Assembly (NCBI RefSeq): GCF_019511605.1
Contig: NZ_JAEUAV010000018.1
Coordinates: 1 to 64,000, forward strand
From: Paraburkholderia phenoliruptrix
GTDB lineage: Bacteria > Pseudomonadota > Gammaproteobacteria > Burkholderiales > Burkholderiaceae
DNA: 64,000 nt
Direction of reading: 5' to 3'
Part shown: in pieces, positions 16,750 to 25,752 of the stretch
Numbering within the stretch: position 1 is the first letter of the stretch
How the letters are laid out: the number at the start of each line of letters is the position of its first letter
Program-made: the position numbers and the translations under genes
The notes under the pieces: generated by a model
Databases searched by the model: none
Told to the model about the DNA's origin: nothing
Seen by the model: the letters and a program-made list of their open reading frames with translations, nothing else

Positions 16750-19365
16750 ATGCTGAAGTCATCTATTGTTCGCCTCGTCGCCTATTCGGTGCGCCATCCA
16801 TTACGGATCATCGCACTGTCTATCGTGCTCGCCGTTCTGAGCGTGATCTATGTCGCGCACCACTTCAAGATCAACACGGACATCAGCCGTCTCATCGAAA
16901 CCGACAAGGAGTGGTCCACACTCCAGCATGCGATGGACCAGGCCTTTCCCGACCGCGGCGACACGGTGCTGGTGGTCGTCGAGGCACGCGCGCCGGAATT
17001 CGCCGACGCCGCCGCAAGTGCGCTGACGGCCGCGCTCAAGGCCGAGCCCAAGGAGTTCGTTGCGGTCTCGCAGCCAGCCGGCGGACCGTTCTTCGAACAC
17101 AACGGCCTGCTGTTCCCGTCGACAGAAGAAGTCATGTCCACCACCTCGCAGCTCGTGCAGTCGCGGCCGCTGGTGAACACGCTCGCGCACGACCCGAGCC
17201 TCACCGGACTTGCGGGCACGCTCACCACGAGCCTGTTGCTGCCGCTGCAGATCGGTCAGGTGAAGCTCTCGGACATGAGCCGCCTGTTGTCGCAAAGCGC
17301 GAACACGCTCGATCTGGTGCTGGCCGGCAAGCCCGCGGCTTTCTCGTGGCGCGCGTTCGTCGACAAGAGCGCGTCCACGAATCCGGCGCGCGCGTTCGTG
17401 GTAGTGCAGCCCGTGGTGAACTACGACGCGCTCGAGCCGGGCGCGGCGGCATCGCAGCGCATCCGCGACACGGCCGCTTCGCTGCATCTGGACTCGCGCT
17501 ATGGCGCAACGGTCCGCCTGACCGGCGAACAGCCGCTTGCCGACGAAGAATTCGCGTCGGTCAAGGACGGCGCGGTGCTCAACGGCATCGGCACGTTTAT
17601 CGTCGTGCTGGTGATCCTGTGGCTCGCGCTGCGCTCCGGGCGCATGATCGCCGCGGTGTTCATCACGCTGTTCGTGGGACTGGCGATTACCGCGGCGCTC
17701 GGCCTGATGATGGTGGGCGCACTGAACATGATCTCGGTCGCGTTCATGGTGCTGTTCGTCGGGCTCGGCGTCGATTTCGGCGTGCAGTTCGGCGTGAAGT
17801 ATCGCGAGGAACGCAATCGCGACGACCGTCTGTCCGCCGCGCTCGCCCATACCGCGCATAGCATCGGCGTGCCGTTGACCCTTGCCGCGGTCGCCGTTGC
17901 GCTGAGCTTCTTCTCGTTCTTGCCGACCGCGTATCGCGGCGTGTCCGAGTTGGGCGAGATCGCCGGCGTCGGCATGTTCGTCGCGTATCTGACCAACATG
18001 ACGCTGCTGCCGGCCTTGCTGAAGATCTTCAACCCGCCGGGCGAACCCGCTTCGCCGGGCTTCAGGCAGCTTGCCCCGGTCGACGATTTCCTCGCCCGCA
18101 ACCGTAAGCCGGTGCTCATCGGGACGTTGATCGTCGTGATCGGCGCCACGCCTCTGCTCACGCGTTTGCACTTCGACTTCAACCCGCTGCATCTGAAAGA
18201 TCCGCATACCGAGTCGATGGCCACGCTGCTCTCGCTGAAGGACTCGCCCGAGGCCGCGGTGAACAACGTGCATGCGCTCGCGCCCTCGCTGGCGGACGCC
18301 GACCGCATGGCCGAACGCCTGCGCGCGTTGCCCGAAGTGGGCCGCGTCACCACCCTCGACACCTTTGTCCCGCAACAGCAGCAACAGAAAATGATGCTGA
18401 TCGCGAGTGCCGCGCAGCAACTGCTGCCCGCGCTGCAACAGCAGCCCGCGCCGCAGGCCACGGACGCGGTGCGCGTCGCGGCGCTCAAGCGCGCGTCGAA
18501 CCAGCTCTCGCTCGCCGCCGACGACCACCCAGGCCCAGGCGCGGCCGAAGCAAAGCACCTCTCCGCCACGCTGCAAAAGCTGGCGGCCGCGGACGCCGCC
18601 ACGCGCGACCGCGCGGAAACGGCGATGTCGGAGCCGCTGCGCATCGCGCTCAAACAACTGGAAAACCTGCTGCAGCCCACCGAAATCACGCGCGACAACC
18701 TGCCGAAGGAAATCTCCAAAGACTGGATCTCGAAAGACGGCCGCGCGCTCGTCGACATCTCGCCGAAAATCAAGCCCGGTGCCGATCCGAACGACGACGT
18801 CGCGCTCGCACGCTTCGCGCACGCCGTGAAGAAGGCCGAGCCGGGCGCGATCGGCGGACCCATTTCGATCCTTCATTCTGCGCAGACCATCATCAAGGCG
18901 TTCCTGCAGGCGGCCTGCTGGTCGCTGCTGTCCATCGCGATCCTGTTGTGGGTCGCGCTGCGGCGCCTCGGCGACATGCTGCGCACGCTGGTTCCGCTGC
19001 TGGTGTCGGCGCTCGTCACGCTGGAGCTATGCGTGGTTTTCGGCATGCCGCTGAACTTCGCGAATATCATCGCGTTGCCGCTGATGCTGGGCGTCGGGGT
19101 GGCCTTCAAGATCTACTTCGTGATGGCGTGGCGCAATGGACAGACCGGTCTGTTGCAGTCGAGCCTGACGCACGCTGTGCTGTTCAGCGCGGCCACCACC
19201 GCGACGGCATTCGGCAGCCTCTGGCTATCGCATCATCCGGGGACGTCCAGCATGGGCCGTCTGCTGGCGCTATCGCTCTTTTGCACGCTCATCGGCGCAG
19301 TGGTTTTCCAACCCGTGTTGATGGGCAAGCCGCGCCCACGTCGCGCGAAGTACAAGGGAATATAA
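16750..19365 (+). CDS. hpnN: Hopanoid transporter HpnN (RND/MMPL family)
   Basis: An 871-residue inner-membrane RND-type protein. Two sets of membrane helices are visible: one at about 18-38 with a cluster of five near 280-430, and a second helix at about 450-470 with a cluster near 720-860. Two large periplasmic loops separate them; the second is rich in Gln and Ala. This is the layout of HpnN, which moves hopanoids from the inner towards the outer membrane. The ATG at 16750 gives the family N-terminus, a short cytosolic stretch then the first helix. It is co-transcribed with mlaA, which starts 3 nt after its stop. Confidence 0.92.
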   Translation: MLKSSIVRLVAYSVRHPLRIIALSIVLAVLSVIYVAHHFKINTDISRLIETDKEWSTLQHAMDQAFPDRGDTVLVVVEARAPEFADAAASALTAALKAEPKEFVAVSQPAGGPFFEHNGLLFPSTEEVMSTTSQLVQSRPLVNTLAHDPSLTGLAGTLTTSLLLPLQIGQVKLSDMSRLLSQSANTLDLVLAGKPAAFSWRAFVDKSASTNPARAFVVVQPVVNYDALEPGAAASQRIRDTAASLHLDSRYGATVRLTGEQPLADEEFASVKDGAVLNGIGTFIVVLVILWLALRSGRMIAAVFITLFVGLAITAALGLMMVGALNMISVAFMVLFVGLGVDFGVQFGVKYREERNRDDRLSAALAHTAHSIGVPLTLAAVAVALSFFSFLPTAYRGVSELGEIAGVGMFVAYLTNMTLLPALLKIFNPPGEPASPGFRQLAPVDDFLARNRKPVLIGTLIVVIGATPLLTRLHFDFNPLHLKDPHTESMATLLSLKDSPEAAVNNVHALAPSLADADRMAERLRALPEVGRVTTLDTFVPQQQQQKMMLIASAAQQLLPALQQQPAPQATDAVRVAALKRASNQLSLAADDHPGPGAAEAKHLSATLQKLAAADAATRDRAETAMSEPLRIALKQLENLLQPTEITRDNLPKEISKDWISKDGRALVDISPKIKPGADPNDDVALARFAHAVKKAEPGAIGGPISILHSAQTIIKAFLQAACWSLLSIAILLWVALRRLGDMLRTLVPLLVSALVTLELCVVFGMPLNFANIIALPLMLGVGVAFKIYFVMAWRNGQTGLLQSSLTHAVLFSAATTATAFGSLWLSHHPGTSSMGRLLALSLFCTLIGAVVFQPVLMGKPRPRRAKYKGI

Positions 19366-19367
19366 GC

Positions 19368-20441
19368 ATGAAACTGCGTACCACTGTGCTGGCGGTTGCC
19401 GCCGCCGGCCTGATAACCGGCTGCGCGACCGGTCCAGACCGCAAGCCCGGCGACCCATTCGAGCCGATGAACCGGGCGGTCTTCACGTTCAACGACGGCC
19501 TCGACCGCTACGTCGCCGTACCGGTTGCGAAGGGCTACCAGAAGGTCACGCCGCAGCCGCTGCGCACGGCCGTGAGCAACTTCTTCTCGAATCTCGGCGA
19601 CCTGAGCAATGCCGCGAACGCGCTGCTGCAACTGAAGATCACCGACGCCACCGAGGACATTGTCCGCTTCGCGCTGAACTCGACATTTGGGCTCGGCGGC
19701 CTGCTCGATTGGGCAACGCCCGCCGGCCTGCCCAAGCACCATCAGGATTTCGGGCTGACGCTCGGGCACTGGGGCATTCCGTCGGGGCCATACCTCGTGC
19801 TGCCGCTGTTCGGCCCGAGCACCGTGCGCGACAGCATGGGGCTCGTGGTGGACGTCAAGTTCAATCCGTTGAACTACGTGGAGCCCGCCGTGCGCAATCC
19901 GCTGTACGTGCTGCAGTTCGTGAGCGTGCGCTCCGATCTGCTTGGCGCGACGGACCTCTTGCAACAGGCGGCGTTGGACAAATACTCGTTCGTGCGCGAT
20001 GCCTATACGCAGCAACGGCGCGCCCGTCTGCGCGGCACGGGCGACAACGCCGCGCCGCTGCCGGAATACGACGATCAGGGCGATTCCGGTGCTGTACCGT
20101 CGCCGGCCAAGGGCAGCGCCGCAGGCGCGCCCGCAGCGTTGCCGAATTATGCCGACCCGGGCGATACGGCCGAGACGCCTGAGACGGCTTCCGGAGCGGC
20201 CGCCGGCGCGCCGGCTGGCGTGCCCAATTACACCGACCCCGGCGACGTGCCGGCGAGCGGGGCGGCGGGTTCGGCGCCGGGCGGGTCGACGGCAGCGCCG
20301 GCTGCACCGGCTTCATCGGCTGCACCGGCTTCGTCAGTTGCCCCGGCTGACGCCCCGGCCTCAGGCCCGGCGACCACGTCAGCTCCTCGGCCCGCGCCCG
20401 CCGGGACCGCGCAGACCGCCTCAGCGCCGGCAGCGCAATAA
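19368..20441 (+). CDS. mlaA: MlaA/VacJ family outer-membrane lipoprotein with repeat tail
   Basis: A 357-residue lipoprotein: signal peptide with lipobox LITGC (Cys19), then a complete MlaA domain at about 30-225 (DPFEPMNRAVFTFND near 29, LNSTFGLGGLLDWAT near 103, YLVLPLFGPSTVRDSMG near 142). MlaA proteins extract mislocalised phospholipids from the outer leaflet of the outer membrane. Unusually, about 130 extra residues follow, Ala/Pro/Ser-rich and with three copies of a 27-residue unit (at 231, 258 and 285), each starting with L/V-P-E/N-Y-x-D-x-G-D. It is placed directly after hpnN, hinting at shared lipid trafficking. Confidence 0.92.
   Translation: MKLRTTVLAVAAAGLITGCATGPDRKPGDPFEPMNRAVFTFNDGLDRYVAVPVAKGYQKVTPQPLRTAVSNFFSNLGDLSNAANALLQLKITDATEDIVRFALNSTFGLGGLLDWATPAGLPKHHQDFGLTLGHWGIPSGPYLVLPLFGPSTVRDSMGLVVDVKFNPLNYVEPAVRNPLYVLQFVSVRSDLLGATDLLQQAALDKYSFVRDAYTQQRRARLRGTGDNAAPLPEYDDQGDSGAVPSPAKGSAAGAPAALPNYADPGDTAETPETASGAAAGAPAGVPNYTDPGDVPASGAAGSAPGGSTAAPAAPASSAAPASSVAPADAPASGPATTSAPRPAPAGTAQTASAPAAQ
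20058..20300 (+). repeat. Three-copy 81-bp coding repeat in mlaA
   Basis: Three in-frame units of 27 codons begin at 20058, 20139 and 20220. Each opens with LPEYDDQGD, LPNYADPGD or VPNYTDPGD; the rest of each unit is diverged and Ala/Gly/Pro-rich. Confidence 0.8.
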
Positions 20442-20553
20442 CGCTCGCGGGGATTCAGACCAGGAAAGGCGTGCGCCGAGAAGGATGACCAGCCAGGCCG
20501 ACCTCCGCTGGGCTACGCCGCGAGCAGGCGGCTGCCGCTCGGCCTTGCAGGCG

Positions 20554-21285
20554 TCAGGCAACGCCCATATTCAGCGCTCGCGCGGCGCCCAATGCCTGGC
20601 GCGCCTGCACCAGCGAAAGACGCGCCGCACGGGCGTCGAGGGCCACCTGAATCAGCGCGCCGATCTGCGACGGCTGCCGCAGCAACTCACGCAGAATGGG
20701 CGCAAGCGCGGTGCTGCCGTCGTCGCGTAATCCGGCGGTCGCGGCGGACGGCAGCGTGCGCCACGCCGGGTCCACAATCGCGCGGCACACGGCGAACGGC
20801 AAGCCGCGCGCCGCCGCCATCGCGCCCGCCAGATGCGACTCCATATCCACCGCCAGCGCACCCGTCGAACGATGCAGCGCGCGCTTCTCATCCGCGGACA
20901 TGAGCGGGGCGGCGACCGCGGCCACTGGCCCGCGTTGCAGGCGCGATGCGAGCGGCCCTTCGGAGAGCGCGGCGGCGAGCCGGTCGGCCCAGCCCGCATC
21001 GGTCGGAATGAGACCGAATGGACCGGCAACCGCATCCGCCACGATCAGCGCGCCTGGCTGCAGATCCGGCGCGAGGCCGCCCGCCGTCCCAAAGCTGACA
21101 ATGCCCGAGCAACCGCGCGCGACCGCCGCGCTCAACGCGCGTTCGAGCAAATCGGCCCGTGCCGCATAGACCACCTCGACGCCCTCGCCGCGCGCGATGC
21201 GCGCTTCGAAGGCCATGCCCGTCACGACGATCACCGGCGGGTTGCCGGAGCCGGCAGCAACGTACGGGTCGTTTGAACGCGACAT
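20554..21285 (-). CDS. hpnG: Hopanoid-associated phosphorylase/nucleosidase HpnG
   Basis: A 243-residue purine-nucleoside-phosphorylase-like protein. HpnG removes adenine from adenosylhopane, giving the (phospho)ribosyl-hopane that leads to bacteriohopanetetrol. Family elements are VVTGMAFEARIA near residue 20, SFGTAGGLAPDLQPGALIVA near 63-82, and the ribose-binding ALAVDMESHLAGAMA near 142-156. It is the last gene of hpnD-hpnE-shc-hpnG, starting 3 nt after the shc stop. It completes the HpnH reaction encoded about 5 kb away on the other strand. Confidence 0.92.
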   Translation of the reverse strand: MSRSNDPYVAAGSGNPPVIVVTGMAFEARIARGEGVEVVYAARADLLERALSAAVARGCSGIVSFGTAGGLAPDLQPGALIVADAVAGPFGLIPTDAGWADRLAAALSEGPLASRLQRGPVAAVAAPLMSADEKRALHRSTGALAVDMESHLAGAMAAARGLPFAVCRAIVDPAWRTLPSAATAGLRDDGSTALAPILRELLRQPSQIGALIQVALDARAARLSLVQARQALGAARALNMGVA

Positions 21286-21288
21286 CCG

Positions 21289-23367
21289 TTACATCCCGAC
21301 CGCGACGCGCGTCAGCCCATTGCGCTTCAAATGACGGAAGCGTGCCAACGCCCACAGCGGGAAGAACTTGCGATAGCCGTGGTAACGCAGATAGAACACG
21401 CGCGGAAAGCCGGTGGCCGTAAAGCGCGTTTCGTCCCACAAGCCGTGCTCGCGTTGTTCACGCTGCAAATAGCCGATGCCGCGCGCGACCGCCTCGTTAT
21501 CGACTTCGCCGGCCGCCATCAGGCCCAGCAGCGCCCATGCGGTTTGCGAGGCGGTGCTCGGGGCACGCTCGTAGCCGTGATAGTCCAGCTTGTAGCTTTC
21601 GCCGCCCTCGCCCCAGCCGCCGTCTTCGTTCTGAATCGACAGAAGCCATTGGGCGGCGCGCCGGATACGCGGATCGTCATGCGGCATGCCGGCGGCGTTC
21701 AGCGAACAGAGCGCGGTCCACGTGCCGTAGATGTAGTTCAGGCCCCACCGGCCGTACCAGCTGCCGTCCGGTTCCTGCTCCTTGAGCATGTAGTCGAGCG
21801 CGCGTTGCGCCGGTTCGCTGTTCTGCGGCAGTTCCCCGAGTTGCGCGAGCATCGACAGGCAACGGCCCGACACGTCCGCGGTAGGCGGATCGAGCAACGC
21901 GCCGTGGTCCGAGAACGGAATGTTGTTCAGGTAGTACTGCGTGTTTTCCGGTTCGAACGCGCCCCAGCCGCCATCGCTGCTCTGCATGCCGACAACCCAT
22001 TCGCGCGCCCGCGCGATCGCGTCGCGATCCACGTCCGACTGCGTGAGCGCCCCCGAGCGATGCATCGCCATTGCGACCACCGCCGTATCGTCGACATCGG
22101 GGTAAAACGCGTTGTTGTACTGGAAGGCCCAGCCGCCCGGACGCACGTTCGGCCGGCGCGAAATCCAGTCGCCGCGCACGTCGAGAATCTGCAGCGGACG
22201 CAGCCACGCAAGACCGCGTTCCGCCGCCTGCTCCGCACGCGGCTCGCCGGTTTCGAGCAGCGCATGCGCGGCAAGCGACGTGTCCCACACCGGCGACAGA
22301 CACGGCTGGCAATACGCTTCGTCGTCCTTGATGACGAGCAGCTTTTCAATCGACCGGCGCGCGATCGCCCGGTTCGGATGATCGGCTGGATAGCCGAGCA
22401 CGTCGTACATCATGACCGAGTTGGCCATAGCGGGGAAGATCGCACCGAGGCCGTCTTCGCCGTTCAGCCGTTCGTCGACGAACGCCACCGCCTGCCGCAC
22501 GGCGCGCTCGCGCGTGGCCTTCGGGAAAAGGCCGTCGACCGCGCGCAGCACCGTGTCGACCACACGGAAAAAGCGGAACCAGCCGACGTGCTGATGCGGC
22601 GCACGCGCCGGCATGCCGGTGTTCACCGGCGCGCCGCGGAACAGTTCGTCGATGCGCACGCGGCGCGGATTGCGCGCGAGCGGGCGCTTCGCGTTGAGCA
22701 CGAGCAGCGGCACGATCACGGTGCGCGCCCAGTACGACACCTTCGACAGATGGAACGGGAACCACATGGGCAGCAATGTGATTTCAACCGGCATCATCGG
22801 CACCGCGCGCCACGACACCACGCCGAAAAGCGCAAGCAGAATGCGCGTGAAAACATTCACGGCCTCCGCGCCGCCGTGCGCGAGTATCGCCTCGCGCGCG
22901 CGGACCATGTGCTCGGCGTCCGCCGAGTCGCCGATCATCTTCAGCGCGAAGTACGCCTTCACGCTTGCGCTGACGTCGAGCGCGCCGTCGGTGAAAAGCG
23001 GCCAGCCGCCGTCCGGCAACTGGATGCGGCGCAGGTAGTGCGCGATCTTCTGCTCCAGTTCGAGGTTCGGCGTCTCGCCGAGGTAATGCACCAGCAGCAC
23101 GTATTCGGCGGGAATCGTTGCGTCCGCTTCGAGTTCGTAGACCCAGTGGCCGTCCGCATTCTGCGCAGCAAGAATCGCATCGGTCGCGCGCGCGATGGCG
23201 GCGTCGAGCGCAGGCGCAGACCCGGCGGAGGCGGCGGTCGCCGTTGCGGTTGCGGAGGCAGGCGCGGTTGCCGTTGCAGTGCTCGCCGTAGCCGGCGCAG
23301 TCCCGGTTTCGCCGGCGTTTTCGGGCCCGGCGGCGGCCAGCACATGAGCTTGAGATAGGTCGTTCAT
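21289..23367 (-). CDS. shc: Squalene-hopene cyclase
   Basis: A 692-residue class II triterpene cyclase that converts squalene to hopene/hopanol at the membrane. The protonating motif DVDDTA spans residues 424-429. Multiple QW repeats are visible (for example QNADGHW, QLPDGGW, QSSDGGWGAF, QEPDGSWYGRW, QNEDGGWGEG). The N-terminus carries an unusual 50-residue Ala/Thr/Pro-rich extension before the catalytic region starts near residue 55. Its start overlaps the stop of hpnE by one base (TGATG). It follows hpnD-hpnE, the source of squalene. Confidence 0.97.
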   Translation of the reverse strand: MNDLSQAHVLAAAGPENAGETGTAPATASTATATAPASATATATAASAGSAPALDAAIARATDAILAAQNADGHWVYELEADATIPAEYVLLVHYLGETPNLELEQKIAHYLRRIQLPDGGWPLFTDGALDVSASVKAYFALKMIGDSADAEHMVRAREAILAHGGAEAVNVFTRILLALFGVVSWRAVPMMPVEITLLPMWFPFHLSKVSYWARTVIVPLLVLNAKRPLARNPRRVRIDELFRGAPVNTGMPARAPHQHVGWFRFFRVVDTVLRAVDGLFPKATRERAVRQAVAFVDERLNGEDGLGAIFPAMANSVMMYDVLGYPADHPNRAIARRSIEKLLVIKDDEAYCQPCLSPVWDTSLAAHALLETGEPRAEQAAERGLAWLRPLQILDVRGDWISRRPNVRPGGWAFQYNNAFYPDVDDTAVVAMAMHRSGALTQSDVDRDAIARAREWVVGMQSSDGGWGAFEPENTQYYLNNIPFSDHGALLDPPTADVSGRCLSMLAQLGELPQNSEPAQRALDYMLKEQEPDGSWYGRWGLNYIYGTWTALCSLNAAGMPHDDPRIRRAAQWLLSIQNEDGGWGEGGESYKLDYHGYERAPSTASQTAWALLGLMAAGEVDNEAVARGIGYLQREQREHGLWDETRFTATGFPRVFYLRYHGYRKFFPLWALARFRHLKRNGLTRVAVGM

Positions 23368-24656
23368 CAGCGTTCCATCGGTTGATTCAGCAGCGTATCC
23401 GCGGCCTTCTGGCCGGAGCGGATCGCGCCTTCAATCGTCGCGGGCAGGCCGGTAGCCGTCCAGTCGCCCGCGAGCATCAGATTGTTCCAGCGAGTCCGCG
23501 TGCCGGGACGCAGCGTTTCCTGGTCCGGCAGCGCGGCGAATGTCGCGTTTCGGTCGATCACGACCTGGTAGGCCGGCATTCCCGCGGCGGGCAGATTGGC
23601 CGCCTGAGCGACCTCGGCCCATACGCGTGCGGCGAGATCTTCGGCCGGCGTGTCGATCAGTTCCTGGGCGCCGTAGACCGTCGCCGCAAGGCGCCCGTCG
23701 AACGCAAACAGCCATTGCGCCGTACCGTTGACGAGTCCCGTGACCGGCGCGAGCTTGAACGGCGGCTCGATGCCGAAATGCACGCTGACGGTCGCGGCAT
23801 AGCGGGTCGGCGCACGCAGGCCTGGAACGAGCGTCTGCGCGACGTCCGGCGAAACCGCGAGGATCACGGCATGGTTCCTGTCGAGCGCAATGCTGCCTGC
23901 CGCGAAATTCAGCGCCTCGACGCGGCTGGACATTGCGCGGGTATTGGCTTGCTGACGAGCGGCAAACACTAGTTGCTCCAGCCGCGAACCCAGTTCGATA
24001 GTCGCGCCGCCGTGCTGCAGCAGCCGCAACGCCGGGTCGACGAACGCGCTGCTCAGGCCGTGGCGGGCGACCAGCGCCCTCGTGGCGAGACCGCCCGAGA
24101 TCAGCGTCTCGCGCACCGCCGCCGCAGTCAGTTCCGCCGACGCCTCGCGCGGCTCCACATTGAGCAGGGCGCGAAACAGCGGCGCGAGCAGGCGGTCCCA
24201 CAGCGGGCCGTTGCTGCGCATGGTCTGCGCGACACTGCGGCCTGGCTTCGCGAAAAGCAGCGGCGCCACGCTCAGATAATCGCTCGGACCGGTGTTCGGC
24301 ACGCGCATGTTCGGATCGAAGATCCACCACGGCAGGCGGCCAGGCGACATGCGCACGGTCCAGCGCGCGCGGCTGGCCAGATCGACGAAAGGGAATTCCG
24401 GCAGCGCCGGTCCGGTCAATTCGTCCGCGGAGCCAATCGCCCGCAGATAGTTCAGCGTGGCGGCATTGCCCGACATGATCAGGTGATTGCCGCTGTCGAT
24501 GGTCGCGCCGAGCTTCGCGTCGTAGAACGATCGGCAACGGCCGCCGGCCTGCGCGGCCGCCTCGTGCAACACGACTCGCGCGCCGCGCCGCTGCAATTGC
24601 ACCGCGGCGGCGAGGCCGGCGAGGCCCGCGCCGACCACATGTACGAGCCTCGACAT
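23367..24656 (-). CDS. hpnE: Hydroxysqualene dehydroxylase / squalene-associated FAD oxidoreductase HpnE
   Basis: A 429-residue FAD amine-oxidase-fold protein. In the HpnC-D-E route it reduces hydroxysqualene to squalene. The N-terminal dinucleotide-binding fold is HVVGAGLAGLAAAVQLQRRG (residues 6-25), followed by GGRCRSF; the C-terminal FAD element is LMLAGDWTATGLPATIEGAI near 395-415. The frame is open upstream to 24848, but the ATG at 24656 lies immediately before the Rossmann fold and 4 nt after the hpnD stop. It is translationally coupled to shc. Confidence 0.92.
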   Translation of the reverse strand: MSRLVHVVGAGLAGLAAAVQLQRRGARVVLHEAAAQAGGRCRSFYDAKLGATIDSGNHLIMSGNAATLNYLRAIGSADELTGPALPEFPFVDLASRARWTVRMSPGRLPWWIFDPNMRVPNTGPSDYLSVAPLLFAKPGRSVAQTMRSNGPLWDRLLAPLFRALLNVEPREASAELTAAAVRETLISGGLATRALVARHGLSSAFVDPALRLLQHGGATIELGSRLEQLVFAARQQANTRAMSSRVEALNFAAGSIALDRNHAVILAVSPDVAQTLVPGLRAPTRYAATVSVHFGIEPPFKLAPVTGLVNGTAQWLFAFDGRLAATVYGAQELIDTPAEDLAARVWAEVAQAANLPAAGMPAYQVVIDRNATFAALPDQETLRPGTRTRWNNLMLAGDWTATGLPATIEGAIRSGQKAADTLLNQPMER

Positions 24657-24660
24657 GAGC

Positions 24661-25509
24661 TCAGAAAAGCGCGTAGCGCGCGACGATCCACAGCAAGCGC
24701 AGCTTCGGCTTGCTGACCTTCGTGCGCGGAATGTCGAAGCCGCGCTCGAGCGTGCGCTCGAGCAGCACACGGTAGACGCCCGACATGATGCGCGGCGCGC
24801 GCACCTGGCTGCGCGGCTCGCGGTCCATGATCGCGTCGGACGCGGCAAAGTGTTCCTGCGCGCGCGCGGCGAGCGTCGCGCACACGCGCGGCAACGACGG
24901 GTCGTCGGCGATCTGTGCCGGGTTCGTGATTGCGATGCCTTCGCGCGCCAGCAGCTCGCGCGGCAGATAGCACCGGTTGATGCCGGCGTCTTCGTCGATA
25001 TCGCGCAGAATGTTCGTGAGCTGCAGCGCGCGGCCCAGGTGGTGCGCGAGCAACCGGCCCGGCTCCTCCTGCATCCCGAATATTCTCACCGAGAGGCGGC
25101 CCGCCGCGCTCGCGACGCGGTCGCAGTACAGGTCGAGCGTGGCTTCGTCGGGCGCGCAAATGTCGGCGGCGGCGTCCATTGCCATGCCGTCGATCATTGC
25201 GTGGAAATCTTCGCGCTGCAGATGGAACGTGTGAATGTGCCGCGTCAACGCGCGCAACGAAGCGCGCGGCGCGCCGGCATAGCACGCGTCGATGTCGGCG
25301 CGCCAGCGCTCCAGCGCGGCGGCGCGGTCGGCGCGCGGCAAGTCGCTGTCGGCAATGTCGTCGACAGCGCGGCAGAAAGCGTAGACCTGATACATCGCAT
25401 CGCGTTGCGCGGCCGGCAGGATGCGCATTGCGAGATAAAACGAGCTGCCGGACGTGGCGGCAGCGGCGTCAATTTCAGTATCGTCCACGACAGGATTGGA
25501 AACAGCCAA
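24661..25509 (-). CDS. hpnD: Presqualene diphosphate synthase HpnD, TTG start
   Basis: A 282-residue trans-isoprenyl synthase that condenses two farnesyl diphosphates into presqualene diphosphate. The two Asp-rich motifs are AVDDIADSD (Asp50, 51, 54) and RDIDEDAGINRCYLP (Asp170-174). The conserved FYLAMRILPAAQRDAMY block near 24-40 opens the fold. The start reads TTG at 25509 with CGGAGAT six bases upstream; a GTG in frame at residue 8 is the alternative. It heads hpnD-hpnE-shc-hpnG. The usual companion hpnC is absent from both flanks. Confidence 0.92.
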   Translation of the reverse strand: MAVSNPVVDDTEIDAAAATSGSSFYLAMRILPAAQRDAMYQVYAFCRAVDDIADSDLPRADRAAALERWRADIDACYAGAPRASLRALTRHIHTFHLQREDFHAMIDGMAMDAAADICAPDEATLDLYCDRVASAAGRLSVRIFGMQEEPGRLLAHHLGRALQLTNILRDIDEDAGINRCYLPRELLAREGIAITNPAQIADDPSLPRVCATLAARAQEHFAASDAIMDREPRSQVRAPRIMSGVYRVLLERTLERGFDIPRTKVSKPKLRLLWIVARYALF

Positions 25510-25752
25510 GACGATCTCCGCAGGAGGGCGCCCGCTGAAAGGCGTTCAGTAATTGTTATGCCTCGCCCCAGGGCGGGCGGCCCGCGCGCGCGGACACGCG
25601 CGAAACAGACGGCTGGGATGCCGGAAACGGCGAAAAGTATATCAACGTTTGTGAGACGACGCAGTTTTGCCAGCCGAAACGTGGGCAAAGCGGTGGACAA
25701 AGCAGCAGGTACAGCGGCGGGCACGGCGTGTCAGATCGCGCCGCCGCGCGTC

